Assembly (NCBI GenBank): GCA_902774155.1
Contig: CACYHF010000023.1
Span: 1-34,037 of the forward strand
Direction: 5' to 3'
From: an uncultured Bacteroidia bacterium
Lineage (GTDB): Bacteria; Bacteroidota; Bacteroidia; Bacteroidales; UBA932
Length of the DNA: 34,037 nt
Numbering within the stretch: the stretch's first letter is position 1; each line of letters begins with the position of its first letter. Positions 1 to 8,911 of this stretch are shown here, piece by piece. Under the pieces are notes generated by a model. The model saw only the letters and a list, made by a program, of their open reading frames with translations, was not told the DNA's origin and made no database searches. Both the position numbers and the translations under genes were made by a program.

Positions 1-528
1 TTTGAGCGTCAGAAGGAAGTGGGCAACGACACCTATCCCATCCACTATTATCTGGGGCAAAGTTACTGGCATGGTCAGGTAACCTACCGGGCCGAAAAAG
101 AGCTGGTGGCCGCCTGGCAGATCGATTCCAGCGACGTGAACCTGGCCTACTCCATTGCGGCCGTCAAACTGGAGGCGTTCCGTTCTTTTGAAAAGGAAGT
201 GAAACCCTGGCTGGACAAGGCCTGGGAGATGATTCAGCCGGACCCGGCGCTGGCCTCCCGCATCCAGCAGCAATATGGCCTGATGTATTACCGGAGGCAG
301 GATTCCTGGGACAAGGCCATCGAACATTACAAGGAAGCCTATAAATACAATCCCAAATTCATATCGGCCCTTTCCACCGTGGCCTATTGCTACCAGCAGA
401 AGAAGGACTATCAACAGGCCATTGAATGGTATGAAAAGTACCTGGCGGTGGCCCGCCCCGACTCGAAGGGCTATGCCTTCGCCAAGGACAATATGGAATA
501 CCTCAAGGCCGAAATTTTTATGCAATAA
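1..528 (+). CDS. TPR-repeat protein, 3' part only
   Basis: The reading frame is open from the first base of the window, so the true start lies upstream and only the last 175 codons are seen. The visible part is helical and tetratricopeptide-like. The clearest repeat is near the C-terminus (motifs WDKAIEHYKEAYKYNP, then YQQAIEWYEKYLAV), with a less regular helical array before it. TPR arrays bind other proteins, and nothing here shows the partner or cell location because the N-terminus is missing. A GTG at 19 could start translation, but the frame continues upstream of it with sensible residues, so I treat the gene as truncated by the window edge. It ends about 10 nt before a promoter box for the next gene, so the two are probably separate transcription units. 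Confidence 0.8.
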   Translation, partial: FERQKEVGNDTYPIHYYLGQSYWHGQVTYRAEKELVAAWQIDSSDVNLAYSIAAVKLEAFRSFEKEVKPWLDKAWEMIQPDPALASRIQQQYGLMYYRRQDSWDKAIEHYKEAYKYNPKFISALSTVAYCYQQKKDYQQAIEWYEKYLAVARPDSKGYAFAKDNMEYLKAEIFMQ

Positions 529-538
529 AAAAAATGAG

Positions 539-546
539 TATCTTTG
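539..546 (+). promoter_or_regulatory. TAnnTTTG-type -7 promoter box
   Basis: The sequence is TATCTTTG, matching the Bacteroidetes primary-sigma -7 consensus TAnnTTTG. It lies 27 nt before the ATG at 574. A TTG at 544 that would extend the downstream gene lies inside this box, which argues for the ATG. No clear -33 element was seen. Confidence 0.6.
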
Positions 547-573
547 AACGATTGTATAGAAACGTTCAAGGAT

Positions 574-3297
574 ATGAAGAAGAAGTGGCTGACATTAGCC
601 TTTGCTGCTCTTGTCTTTAGCATACCGCTGCTGTCCATCGTGAACGGGCAGCCGCTGACGGAGGTTCTCAAAGACCTGCAGGCAGAACTGAAGATGGACT
701 TCCAGAACAAGATGGAGGAACAGACCATCTTCGACAAGGACTATGAGATCCAGCACCAGCGAATCGTGGACGTGATTGCGCAGTCCAACGAGCTGTCCAT
801 CCTGATGTACACCCAGGAACCGGAGATGACGTTCGACCTGGCCTATGCCCTGAACAAAGTATCTGCCGCATACAGGGATTTCAACAAGGAAAAAAGGCCG
901 TACGACCGCATCGTCCACGAGCTCAACATCGAGATTGACCGTTATGCCCGCCTGATCGAGGCGCTCCGCCGGCTCCCTCCCGTGATGAAGGAAATTGAAG
1001 TGGAGATCCTGCCGGACAGCCTTATGTTCCACGGCGATTCCCTGGACCAGCAATACTCCGAAATTGCCTCCTCCCTGGAGCGGGAAGTCATCCGGATTGC
1101 CGTGAAAGATTCACTCTCATCGCCGTTTGTCCTGGATGAGAAAGGAGAGGTTTACCGGGACACGTGTATCAAGTATGCCTCCGAATTCCTGAAAGCTTAT
1201 GCCGCCAACCGGGCCATCTGGATGGCGGACAGCGCACACTACCAGGCCGCCTATTGGCGTATGAAGGAAGCATACGACTATGCCCAGTCCCGCTACCGTG
1301 AACTGGAAAAATATGTCTTTGTAGATGGTCAGACGCCTTTCCTAGACATTATGGCCGATCCCAAAGGCCAATGGGCCAAAGTCAAGGCCTCATTACACAG
1401 TCAGTACGATTTCCACGAACTGTTCGGGGATGAGCCCCAGCCCCAGGATTCCTTGGCCGCCCCGGCGGAAGCGACGGCGGAAGTGAAGGCGGACGCCATG
1501 ATTGCAGAAGAAGTGGCCATGGAAGAAGAAGACCTTTTCGAGGGCCTTTCCAGCAAGGGCGTGAATACGATGCTGGTGGTAGTCACCGCCCTTCAGCTGA
1601 TATTCCTGGTAATTTTCTGGGTGCTTACCTTCCTGGTTCTATTGCTGCTGAGCCGCATCAAGAAGATTAAGCATTGGCTTCCCCTGAAACAGTTGCCTTT
1701 GTTCTCGGTCCTGGCGGGAACCCTCATCTACTTTATGATGCTGGGTTTCAGTATGAACTTTAACGAATACGTAGCGCTGGGGGCCCGGCACATCAATACC
1801 TTCCTTTGGCTGCTCATGGCCATTACCGGTTCCCTGCTGCTGCGCGTAAAAACGGAGCAGATCCATCCCAGTCTGCGGCTTTACATTCCCGCCATCATCA
1901 TCGCCATCATCATCATCGTCTGCCGCATCACCTTCGTTCCGGACAGGCTGATGAATTTCCTGTTCCCGCCCATCCTGGCCCTTGCCGTGCTGCGGCAGCT
2001 GTTCTTCAGCATCCGGGAAAACGGAAAGGCAACCACCATCGACAGCGCCCTGGGCTGGGTATCCCTGGCCATCTATCTGGTTTCGTTTGTGTTCTCGTTC
2101 ATAGGCTACACCTTCGTCGCGTTGCTCATCCTGGTGTGGTGGTATTTCCAGCTGGCCGTCCTGCTCACCATCTTCTGCCTGATAGACCTGCTGGCCCGCT
2201 ACAGGGAGCGATATCTGGATAAACGCGTGAGCGCTATGCGGAACCGCATCACCTATGTGGGCGGTGAAGACCGGGAGTCCTTACTCTTCGGCGCCACCTG
2301 GTTCTACGACTTTATGAGAGAGGTCGCCGTTCCCACCATGCTGCTGCTCTCCGTGCCGCTGTGCGTTCATATGTCCCTGAACATCTTCGACTTCGACGAC
2401 CTGTACAACCGGATTTTCAACATCCCCTTTGTCCAGCTCGTGGACAAGGACGGCATTGAGACACTCCGGATTTCGGGCAAGGCCATTCTGGGCCTCATCA
2501 TCCTGTTCCTTGCGCTGCGCTACCTGAACCGGGCCGTTCACGCCATATGGCAATACTCCCGTTATGCGGCCTTTATGCGGAAACATAATCGCACATCCAT
2601 CCGGGACAACGAAATCAACCTGTCCCTGGGCAACAGCATCATCAGCGTGCTCATCTGGATGACTTACGTGATCGTTGTGGTGGGGGCCCTGCGCATTCCA
2701 ACGGGTTCCTTAACATTGGTGGCCGGCGGTCTGTCGGCCGGTATCGGTCTCGCCCTCAAGGATATCCTCAACAACTTCATTTACGGTATCCAGCTCCTGG
2801 GCGGCCGCCTGCGGGTGGGCGACTGGATCGAATGTGACGGCGTGCGCGGACGCGTGGTGGCCATCAACTACCAGTGCGTGGTGGTGGAAACCCTGGACGG
2901 AACGGAAATGTCCTTCCTCAATGCGTCTCTCTTCGGCAAGAACTTCAACAACCTCACCCGCAACAACTCTTACGAATTCACCAAGATCATTTGCGGCGTG
3001 GCCTATGGGACCGATGTCAAGAAAGTACGTGAGGTGCTGCAGGAGGCCATGAAACAAGTGCAGACCAAGGACCGTTACGGCCGGGATATCGTGGAGCCCA
3101 AGTATGGCTTTAATGTGGTAGTGGCCGATATGGCCGACAGCTCCGTCAATATTGCCGTGAAACAATATGTGCTGGTGGCCGAAAGGATCGGCTACATTGA
3201 CCGTGCCAAGGAAGTGATTTACGAAGCCCTGAACAATGCCGGCATCACCATCCCGTTCCCGCAGTGCGATGTACACCTGATTCACGATGAGAAGTAA
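574..3297 (+). CDS. Large MscS-family mechanosensitive channel
   Basis: This 907-residue protein starts at the ATG that gives a clean signal peptide (MKKKWLTLAFAALVFSIPLL). The frame could be extended by ten codons to a TTG, but that codon sits inside the promoter box. Residues from about 25 to 330 form a charged, coiled-coil-like periplasmic region ending in an Ala/Glu-rich stretch. Several transmembrane helices follow, then the MscS core in the last 200 residues. The pore helix is Gly/Ala-rich (LVAGGLSAGIGLALKDILNN), followed by the beta domain (LRVGDWIECDGVRGRVVAI) and a C-terminal alpha/beta domain. Such channels open on membrane tension and release solutes during osmotic downshock. The size and long periplasmic part resemble the MscK/MscM type. 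The 3' end overlaps the next gene by 11 nt, implying co-translation with an outer-membrane barrel protein. Confidence 0.9.
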   Translation: MKKKWLTLAFAALVFSIPLLSIVNGQPLTEVLKDLQAELKMDFQNKMEEQTIFDKDYEIQHQRIVDVIAQSNELSILMYTQEPEMTFDLAYALNKVSAAYRDFNKEKRPYDRIVHELNIEIDRYARLIEALRRLPPVMKEIEVEILPDSLMFHGDSLDQQYSEIASSLEREVIRIAVKDSLSSPFVLDEKGEVYRDTCIKYASEFLKAYAANRAIWMADSAHYQAAYWRMKEAYDYAQSRYRELEKYVFVDGQTPFLDIMADPKGQWAKVKASLHSQYDFHELFGDEPQPQDSLAAPAEATAEVKADAMIAEEVAMEEEDLFEGLSSKGVNTMLVVVTALQLIFLVIFWVLTFLVLLLLSRIKKIKHWLPLKQLPLFSVLAGTLIYFMMLGFSMNFNEYVALGARHINTFLWLLMAITGSLLLRVKTEQIHPSLRLYIPAIIIAIIIIVCRITFVPDRLMNFLFPPILALAVLRQLFFSIRENGKATTIDSALGWVSLAIYLVSFVFSFIGYTFVALLILVWWYFQLAVLLTIFCLIDLLARYRERYLDKRVSAMRNRITYVGGEDRESLLFGATWFYDFMREVAVPTMLLLSVPLCVHMSLNIFDFDDLYNRIFNIPFVQLVDKDGIETLRISGKAILGLIILFLALRYLNRAVHAIWQYSRYAAFMRKHNRTSIRDNEINLSLGNSIISVLIWMTYVIVVVGALRIPTGSLTLVAGGLSAGIGLALKDILNNFIYGIQLLGGRLRVGDWIECDGVRGRVVAINYQCVVVETLDGTEMSFLNASLFGKNFNNLTRNNSYEFTKIICGVAYGTDVKKVREVLQEAMKQVQTKDRYGRDIVEPKYGFNVVVADMADSSVNIAVKQYVLVAERIGYIDRAKEVIYEALNNAGITIPFPQCDVHLIHDEK

Positions 3298-5089
3298 GAT
3301 ACACTTTCTGATGCTGGCTCTTTTGCTCTGCTGCGTCCCGCTACGGGCGCAGTGGTCGGGCAATGTGGATTTATCGGCCGGCCTGGGCGGAATGTCGGGC
3401 AGCATCATCACCGATGACAAGCCCATGATCCACGGGCTCACGGAAGGCAAGTTCCAGCTGAATTACAAGAAAGAGAAATTCAGCTGGATCACTACGGTTG
3501 ATGGCAAGTGGGAGCCCAAAACCACGGACAACTCCCGAATGGCCTACAAAAACGAGAAACTGAACATCACCTACAAGGCCGCCCACACCCAACCCCTTTC
3601 CACCAGCATCAAATCGGAGTTCACGTGGACGCCCAACTCCCATAGGAACTATTCCACCTGGATTCTGTACCAGTATAAGAACGACAGGGCGCAGAATCAC
3701 TCCATGACGTTTGACGGCAGCGTGGAGGATATGGAAAATATGTCCTATTATTACGAAATCCCCACGATGAACGAACACAAGCTGGAGACCGGGCTCAAGA
3801 CCTTCCGCAGTTTCTCGTCCGGCCGCAGCATCCTGCGAAGTTCCCTTAAGCTCCAGGCCATCGGCAACAATAAGGTCAATACCTGGATCGTGTTCAAGAC
3901 GGGGGACCCCTCCGGAAGCGGGACGGTCGTGAACATCGACGACGTTACCGGCTATGCCTGGAAATACCGGATTACACCGCAAAGCTATGATTTCAACCTG
4001 GACGGCGACATCAACCTGCAGCGGACCGTGCGTGACGATGACATCAAACTGAAAGTCACCCCCGGCGCCCGGCTTGCCATCAAGCACGCCCTGGACGAAA
4101 ACAGCGGCGCCACCCGTATCAATGTTTCGTGGGAGGAAGAAGAAGAAATTTGGAAGGACTCCACCCGCCTGCGGGAAAGTTTCAATTATCTGAGCGTGTG
4201 TGCGGACCCTTATATCATAGTCGATTTCCATTGGAAAAACCTGGAAGCGAAAGCCGACTATGCCGCCCAGGTGTATGGCCGCCGGCTGAACAACGAAACC
4301 CATCAGCAGCCGCTGAACATCAAGGGAGTCTATCCGGTGGGGAAAGGCCACGTGAAGTGGACCATCTCCCCGATGCATTCCCTTATCCTTTCCAATGAGA
4401 TGAGCGTGAAGCATCCGGACTATCTGAAAGTCTGCTGGTACGACCGTACCGCCGGCTATCTGGACCAGCTGTACCGGGGCAACGAGGAACTCAGGTCGCC
4501 CCAGACGCGGCTGTACACGCTTACGTATGAGTTCAAGTACAAGCGGTTTATCTCCAAGACAGGCGTGAGTTACAAGCACGTGGTGGACGAGATTGACCAG
4601 ACCTGGACCAACGAAGAGATTGACGGGCGCCAGTACAAGGTGTTCAAATGGCTCAATTCGGCCAACAGCCACACGTTGGGACTTTCGGAAAACCTGGGCT
4701 GGCGCGGAAAGATCATTACCGCTAACCTGGCGGTAAACTACAACCAGTCGCACCGTATCGCCAACAGCAACGGCGCCATCAAGAACAGCTTTGACTGGAA
4801 ACTGACCGGCGATATCTCCGCCAAGTTGGGCAAAGGCTGGAGCGCGGGTCTCAACGCCAAGTACCAGAGTAAGGTGGCCACCTTCTTCACCATTTTTAAG
4901 CAATACTGCGAACTCAAAGCCCGGGTCCAGAAGGACTTCAAGCAGTTCTCGCTCTATCTGGAAGGCCGCGACCTGCTGGATACGCCCCGGGAAACCAGTT
5001 TCGAATCGGAAGAGACGAAGGAATTCTGGATAGAGGAAGTGCGTAGCAACCGCCGCATCATCGTCCTCGGAGCCAAGTGGAAATTCTAA
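3287..5089 (+). CDS. Outer-membrane beta-barrel protein
   Basis: This 600-residue protein starts with a type I signal peptide (MRSKIHFLMLALLLCCVPLRAQ). The rest is built of alternating polar/aromatic strands with many Tyr, Trp, Thr and Asn residues. It ends in a typical barrel terminus: RDLLDTPRETSF, a Trp-containing strand, RRIIVLGAKWKF, with a final Phe as needed for BAM recognition. This resembles the C-terminal barrel of the Bacteroidetes 'outer membrane beta-barrel' family related to TonB-dependent receptors, but I see no plug domain or TonB box. It may be a plug-less porin-like relative. Its ATG lies inside the end of the MscS gene (11-nt overlap), so the two are probably translated together. 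It converges on the symporter gene with a 20-nt gap in which I see no hairpin. Substrate unknown. Confidence 0.75.
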   Translation: MRSKIHFLMLALLLCCVPLRAQWSGNVDLSAGLGGMSGSIITDDKPMIHGLTEGKFQLNYKKEKFSWITTVDGKWEPKTTDNSRMAYKNEKLNITYKAAHTQPLSTSIKSEFTWTPNSHRNYSTWILYQYKNDRAQNHSMTFDGSVEDMENMSYYYEIPTMNEHKLETGLKTFRSFSSGRSILRSSLKLQAIGNNKVNTWIVFKTGDPSGSGTVVNIDDVTGYAWKYRITPQSYDFNLDGDINLQRTVRDDDIKLKVTPGARLAIKHALDENSGATRINVSWEEEEEIWKDSTRLRESFNYLSVCADPYIIVDFHWKNLEAKADYAAQVYGRRLNNETHQQPLNIKGVYPVGKGHVKWTISPMHSLILSNEMSVKHPDYLKVCWYDRTAGYLDQLYRGNEELRSPQTRLYTLTYEFKYKRFISKTGVSYKHVVDEIDQTWTNEEIDGRQYKVFKWLNSANSHTLGLSENLGWRGKIITANLAVNYNQSHRIANSNGAIKNSFDWKLTGDISAKLGKGWSAGLNAKYQSKVATFFTIFKQYCELKARVQKDFKQFSLYLEGRDLLDTPRETSFESEETKEFWIEEVRSNRRIIVLGAKWKF

Positions 5090-5109
5090 TAACCTTCCCT
5101 GGCCATCGA

Positions 5110-6426
5110 CTACACCAATTTCTTCCTAATCAGGCAGCACAGGCCGATGATGGTGAAAACGGCGTTCATGGCCAGCAGTTCATAGCTGAAATGATAGCCG
5201 TGGAACCAGCGGACGGAATTGAGGTCCAGCACCAGGCATAGCAGGGGAGCGGCCAGGGCAACCACGGGTACCCACTTGTCGTGCACGGGTGCCTTGCAGC
5301 AAAGACCGAAGGCAAAGAGGCCCAGGATGGGGCCGTAGGTATAGCTGGCCAGCCGGTACACGGCGTCTATCACAGACGTGTTGTTCAGCGCGTTGAAAAC
5401 CAGGATACAGACGGCCATCAGGATGGCCATTCCGGTGTGGATCCGCGTGCGGTGCTGGTCTTTCCCGCCCATAATATCGATGGTAAACGACGTAGTTAAG
5501 GCGGTCAACGCACTTCCGCCGGCCGGAAAGCCTGCCATCACCAGTCCCACGATGAAGAGCGTGGCCACCAGGCCGGAAGCCGGCAGCAGGCCGCTCCAGG
5601 TAACCTCCGGGAACAGGGCATCGCCCTTGGCCTCAATGCCGTGCAGACCGGCGAACTGATAAAGGTACACGCCCAGGAAGAGGAAGAGCGTGATGGAGAC
5701 AATCTGCAGCAGGATGGACACCATCAGATTCTTCTGCGAGTCGCGCACGTTCTTGCAGGCCAGGGTGCGCTGCATCATATCCTGGTCCAGGCCCGTGCAG
5801 GCCACCACGGTAAACAGACCGCCCAGCAGCTGCTTCCAGAAGAACTGCGGATGGTTCACGTCGTCAAAGTAGAACACCCGCATGAGCGAAGTGTCCGGCT
5901 TGCCCACCTCGCGGGCGATGAGCACCAGGCAAAGGATTACGGCCACCAGCATGGCCACCGTCTTCACAATGTCCAGGCCGATGACCGCCCGCACGCCCCC
6001 GCGCACGGTATACAGCCACTCCAGGACCATCACCACCAGCACCGTTACCCAGAAGGGGATGCCGGCCGGACCGGCCACCAATAGTTGTAGGGTGGCGATC
6101 ATGAGGAACAGCCGCACGCTGGCCCCCAGCATCTTGGAAAGGAAGAAGAACCAGGCGCCGGTCTTGTGCGAGGCCGTGCCGAAGCGTTTGTCCAGGTACT
6201 CGTACACGCTCACCACATTGAGCCGGAAATACAGCGGCGTGAGCACGAAGGCGATTACCAGATAGCCCAGGAAAAAGCCCAGGCACATTTGCAGGTAGCC
6301 GAAACCCACGCTGCCCACCATACCCGGAACGGATACGAAGGTGACGCCGGACAGGCAGGAGCCGATCATGGCGATGGCTACCTTCCACCAGGCCGTGGAC
6401 CGGGTTGCATAGAAATCTTTAGCCAT
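5110..6426 (-). CDS. Sodium/solute symporter (SSS family)
   Basis: This 438-residue, highly hydrophobic protein has about twelve membrane segments. SSS-family marks include IGSCLSGVTFVSVPGMVG near the N-terminus, the 'VYEYLDKRFG' loop, GLDQDMMQRTLACK in the middle, and AGFPAGGSALTALTTSFTIDI in the sodium-binding helix region. It should import an organic solute with Na+; the substrate cannot be read from sequence. Family members usually carry one more N-terminal helix before the 'SWW..A..MIG' helix. Here the protein begins just before that motif, and an in-frame TGA lies three codons upstream of the ATG, so no longer start exists. The lost helix is outside the conserved LeuT-fold core. The ATG overlaps the end of the LytTR regulator gene by 8 nt, so the regulator and transporter are translationally coupled. 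Confidence 0.85.
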   Translation of the reverse strand: MAKDFYATRSTAWWKVAIAMIGSCLSGVTFVSVPGMVGSVGFGYLQMCLGFFLGYLVIAFVLTPLYFRLNVVSVYEYLDKRFGTASHKTGAWFFFLSKMLGASVRLFLMIATLQLLVAGPAGIPFWVTVLVVMVLEWLYTVRGGVRAVIGLDIVKTVAMLVAVILCLVLIAREVGKPDTSLMRVFYFDDVNHPQFFWKQLLGGLFTVVACTGLDQDMMQRTLACKNVRDSQKNLMVSILLQIVSITLFLFLGVYLYQFAGLHGIEAKGDALFPEVTWSGLLPASGLVATLFIVGLVMAGFPAGGSALTALTTSFTIDIMGGKDQHRTRIHTGMAILMAVCILVFNALNNTSVIDAVYRLASYTYGPILGLFAFGLCCKAPVHDKWVPVVALAAPLLCLVLDLNSVRWFHGYHFSYELLAMNAVFTIIGLCCLIRKKLV

Positions 6427-7198
6427 TGTTTTTCAAATTGTCTTTGTGGGCGCGACCCACGGGCAGGGGAGTGTCCACCCCCAGCAGGATTACCTGTGAT
6501 GCATTGCGCTTGTCAATGCGCCACACGGGGACTATATAAGAGCGGTGGATGCGCACGAAACGGCCTTCCGGCAGCTGCGACAGGACGTCTTTCAGCGGAA
6601 TCTGGGAAACCACGTCCTCGCGGTTGTCCAGGTGGAAACAGGCATAATTGTTCCGCCCGGAAATGTACTGGATGGTGGACAGGGGGATGTGGATGGTCTT
6701 GTAGTCGGCTTTCACCTGCACTTCTTCTCCGGTATCGGCCTGGGCGCGGCGGGTTTCCAGCGCTTCCCGGGCCATCCGCTCGGTTTCGCTTTCCTGTTTC
6801 TCCTGGTCCATCTCCTTGAACTGAGCGCGGTAAAAGCCCACGGGGACGCCGTTGGCGATGGCGGTGAGCAGCAGCACCCACATGGCCCGCTCGTGCAGGG
6901 CCATCCGGCCGATCACGTTCTCCGCCTCCGGGAATGAGACGGATGTGAGGGTCATCAGGAAGGTGGCGGCTGCCAGCAGGAACAGGGCGCTGATCACCGT
7001 GAGGGCGCCCCGCCAGCCACGGTGCAGCAGCGGTCCCAGGACCTTGCGGCATAACAGCCAGACGGCATAGACCCACAGAATATAGAAGGCCACGTAGCTG
7101 GGATGCCACAGCAGCCATTCTCCCACCGGGAAAAGGAACATCATCCCCGGCATCAGGACGATGCAGAAGATGATGTCCAGCAGGTAACCGTTCTTCAC
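6419..7198 (-). CDS. Membrane-anchored LytTR-domain transcription regulator
   Basis: This 259-residue protein has four predicted membrane helices in residues 1-125 (e.g. YLLDIIFCIVLMPGMMFLF, ALTVISALFLLAAATFLM). A charged coiled-coil linker follows (about 128-155, MDQEKQESETERMAREALE), then a C-terminal LytTR DNA-binding domain. LytTR marks are IQYISGRNNYACFHL, SQLPEGRFVRIHRSYIVP and LPVGRAHKDNL. No receiver domain is present, so it is not a classical response regulator; the membrane part could sense a signal directly. The start is a GTG placed 3 nt after the stop of the upstream lipoprotein gene. The 3' end overlaps the symporter start by 8 nt. The arrangement suggests one operon in which the regulator may control the symporter or its own operon; this is inference. 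Confidence 0.88.
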   Translation of the reverse strand: MKNGYLLDIIFCIVLMPGMMFLFPVGEWLLWHPSYVAFYILWVYAVWLLCRKVLGPLLHRGWRGALTVISALFLLAAATFLMTLTSVSFPEAENVIGRMALHERAMWVLLLTAIANGVPVGFYRAQFKEMDQEKQESETERMAREALETRRAQADTGEEVQVKADYKTIHIPLSTIQYISGRNNYACFHLDNREDVVSQIPLKDVLSQLPEGRFVRIHRSYIVPVWRIDKRNASQVILLGVDTPLPVGRAHKDNLKNNG

Positions 7199-7201
7199 GG
7201 T

Positions 7202-8839
7202 TTAGAGGGTGTAAGCGGCGAACTCGATGTCCTTGGCGGCGCGCTCTTTCAGGGCCGGGTTCTTGAAGGCCTTCTCCAGGTTGGACTTGACGCCATTGGC
7301 ATCACCCTGGCGGGCGCAGATGATGGCTTTCAGGTACTGTACGCGGGGATCCTTGCAATGTGCGGTGGCGGCAGCCTTCTCCAGCTGGTCGGTGAGGATG
7401 TAGGCCAGGACGGAATTGTTGCAGCAGCCCTTCGGGTCTTTGAGCACCTGGGCGGCTTCGTCATACTGTCCGGTGAGGATGAGCACAACGCCCAGGTTGG
7501 CTTTGGCGTCGTCGGTGCCGGCCTTGCGGAAAATCTGCTCTGCGGTCTTGTAGTCTTCCTTGTGGAGGGCGATCACACCCTTGGCATTGAGGACGTCGGG
7601 ATCGGAGGCCTTGAGTTCGTTCAGGCAGGCTTCGGCCTTGGCGTCCTTGCCCTGATTCAGGTATAGGGCGGCCAGGTTGAACTTGGCGCGTTCGCTGTTA
7701 AACTTGCTGATGGCTTTCTTGTAGATGTCTTCCTTCTGGTCTGCGTTGCGCACAAGGGAAGCTACCCGCAGGAGGGCTTCTTCGTCCAGGAGGGACTCGT
7801 TGTTCTGCAGGAGGTCCAGCAGCTCTTCGTTGGTGTAGTTCTTGAATTCCACGTTGGCGATGAGGCGGGCACGGCGCAGTTCCGGGAGCACTTCGCCCTT
7901 GAGGGCGGTGAACACCTGGGACATATTGCGGATTTCGTTTTCACGGACGGCCGGGTCTGAGTACATGCTCAGGACGCGCAGGATCAGTTCTTTGTCTTCC
8001 AGAGAGCTTTGGGAAACCAGCTGCTGGAAACCTTCCCAGTCTTCGCCCACGCTGCGGACGGTGGGATCGGCGGCTTCGTGGCCCTTGGTCACTTTGTCCC
8101 AAGCCTTGGAGGCCGATGCGGAACGTTTGTCAGACAGCTGTTCGTTCTTGTCCAGGGCGCCGTCCGGGGAGGCATAGGCCACGATTTCGGTGCTGGTGAC
8201 GCTGGTGCGTTCATCGGCGGCAATCTTGTCCAGGGCGGCCAGGAAATCCTTCACGGAATCACCCTTGAGCTCCGAGTTGCGCACGTCCGAGCTGTTGATC
8301 AGGTATTTGATCTGGCCTTCGGTGGTGCTGGAGATCACTTCCTGGTAGTTGTCGGCCTTGGGCGTCACGGTACCGGCGTCTTTCACCAGCATGTAGGTGG
8401 TGTTGGCGCCATCGGCCACTTTCTTGGTGGGCAGGTTCACGGTCTTTTTACCGGCGATCACCTTGCCGCGGAGCTCCAGATAGCTCTTTTCCATGCCTTC
8501 CACATAGTCGAAGTGCACTTTTTCGGTGACTTTCTGTCCGTTGGAGGAGACCACTTTGTAGTTGTCCTTCACTTTTTCACCCTGATACTTGAAGGGCTTC
8601 ATGGCGGCTTCGCCACCTTCATAGACGATAACGGGCGTTACCTCCATGATGACCTTGGGATTGAAGTAATCCTTGGGATAGGTGACGCTCACGGTGGCAT
8701 CGATGGTACCGTTTACCACTTCCAGGACGGTGGGGTTGCAGGTGACTTTTACATTTTCGGCCATCTTGGCCATTTTCTCGGGGGAGGCGCAGGCTACGGC
8801 CAGCGCGGCGGAGACGAAAAAGAACAGATGTTTTTTCAT
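7202..8839 (-). CDS. OmpA-like/TPR lipoprotein
   Basis: This 545-residue protein is taken from the ATG giving MKKHLFFFVSAALAVACASPEK. The lipobox ends in Cys, so it should be a lipoprotein; an upstream ATG would add seven unneeded residues. Residues 20-170 are beta-rich with no family I can name. About 180-290 resembles an OmpA-C peptidoglycan-binding domain: TEIVAYASPDGALDKN followed by LSDKRSASASKAW fits the usual I.GyaSp.G...N..LS..RA pattern. The last 200 residues are TPR-like (KFNLAALYLNQGKDAKAEACL, KGVIALHKEDYKTAEQIF, NLGVVLILTGQYDEAAQVL). The likely role is an outer-membrane lipoprotein that touches peptidoglycan and scaffolds partners. It is the first gene of an operon with the LytTR regulator and symporter and has its own promoter box. 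The OmpA assignment is by pattern only. Confidence 0.7.
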   Translation of the reverse strand: MKKHLFFFVSAALAVACASPEKMAKMAENVKVTCNPTVLEVVNGTIDATVSVTYPKDYFNPKVIMEVTPVIVYEGGEAAMKPFKYQGEKVKDNYKVVSSNGQKVTEKVHFDYVEGMEKSYLELRGKVIAGKKTVNLPTKKVADGANTTYMLVKDAGTVTPKADNYQEVISSTTEGQIKYLINSSDVRNSELKGDSVKDFLAALDKIAADERTSVTSTEIVAYASPDGALDKNEQLSDKRSASASKAWDKVTKGHEAADPTVRSVGEDWEGFQQLVSQSSLEDKELILRVLSMYSDPAVRENEIRNMSQVFTALKGEVLPELRRARLIANVEFKNYTNEELLDLLQNNESLLDEEALLRVASLVRNADQKEDIYKKAISKFNSERAKFNLAALYLNQGKDAKAEACLNELKASDPDVLNAKGVIALHKEDYKTAEQIFRKAGTDDAKANLGVVLILTGQYDEAAQVLKDPKGCCNNSVLAYILTDQLEKAAATAHCKDPRVQYLKAIICARQGDANGVKSNLEKAFKNPALKERAAKDIEFAAYTL

Positions 8840-8873
8840 AAGATTATAATTGATTTCCAATCATACGTAATTG

Positions 8874-8881
8874 CAAATATA
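8874..8881 (-). promoter_or_regulatory. TAnnTTTG-type -7 promoter box
   Basis: On the minus strand this reads TATATTTG, 34 nt before the ATG of the OmpA-like/TPR lipoprotein gene. It lies in the 72-nt gap downstream of the alkaline phosphatase gene, so the lipoprotein/LytTR/symporter operon probably has its own promoter. Confidence 0.55.
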
Positions 8882-8911
8882 CAATTTATTTTTTTACTTT
8901 GTTTATAGCTA

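Noticed and set aside
544-573. An upstream TTG start for the MscS gene
   Set aside because: The TTG lies inside the TATCTTTG promoter box, and the downstream ATG gives a proper signal peptide.
1888-1920. Short ATC-rich microsatellite-like run
   Set aside because: It encodes an Ile/Ala-rich membrane helix of the MscS protein and is interrupted by other codons, so it needs no separate explanation.
5090-5109. A terminator between the convergent barrel and symporter genes
   Set aside because: The 20-nt gap has no inverted repeat or T-run.
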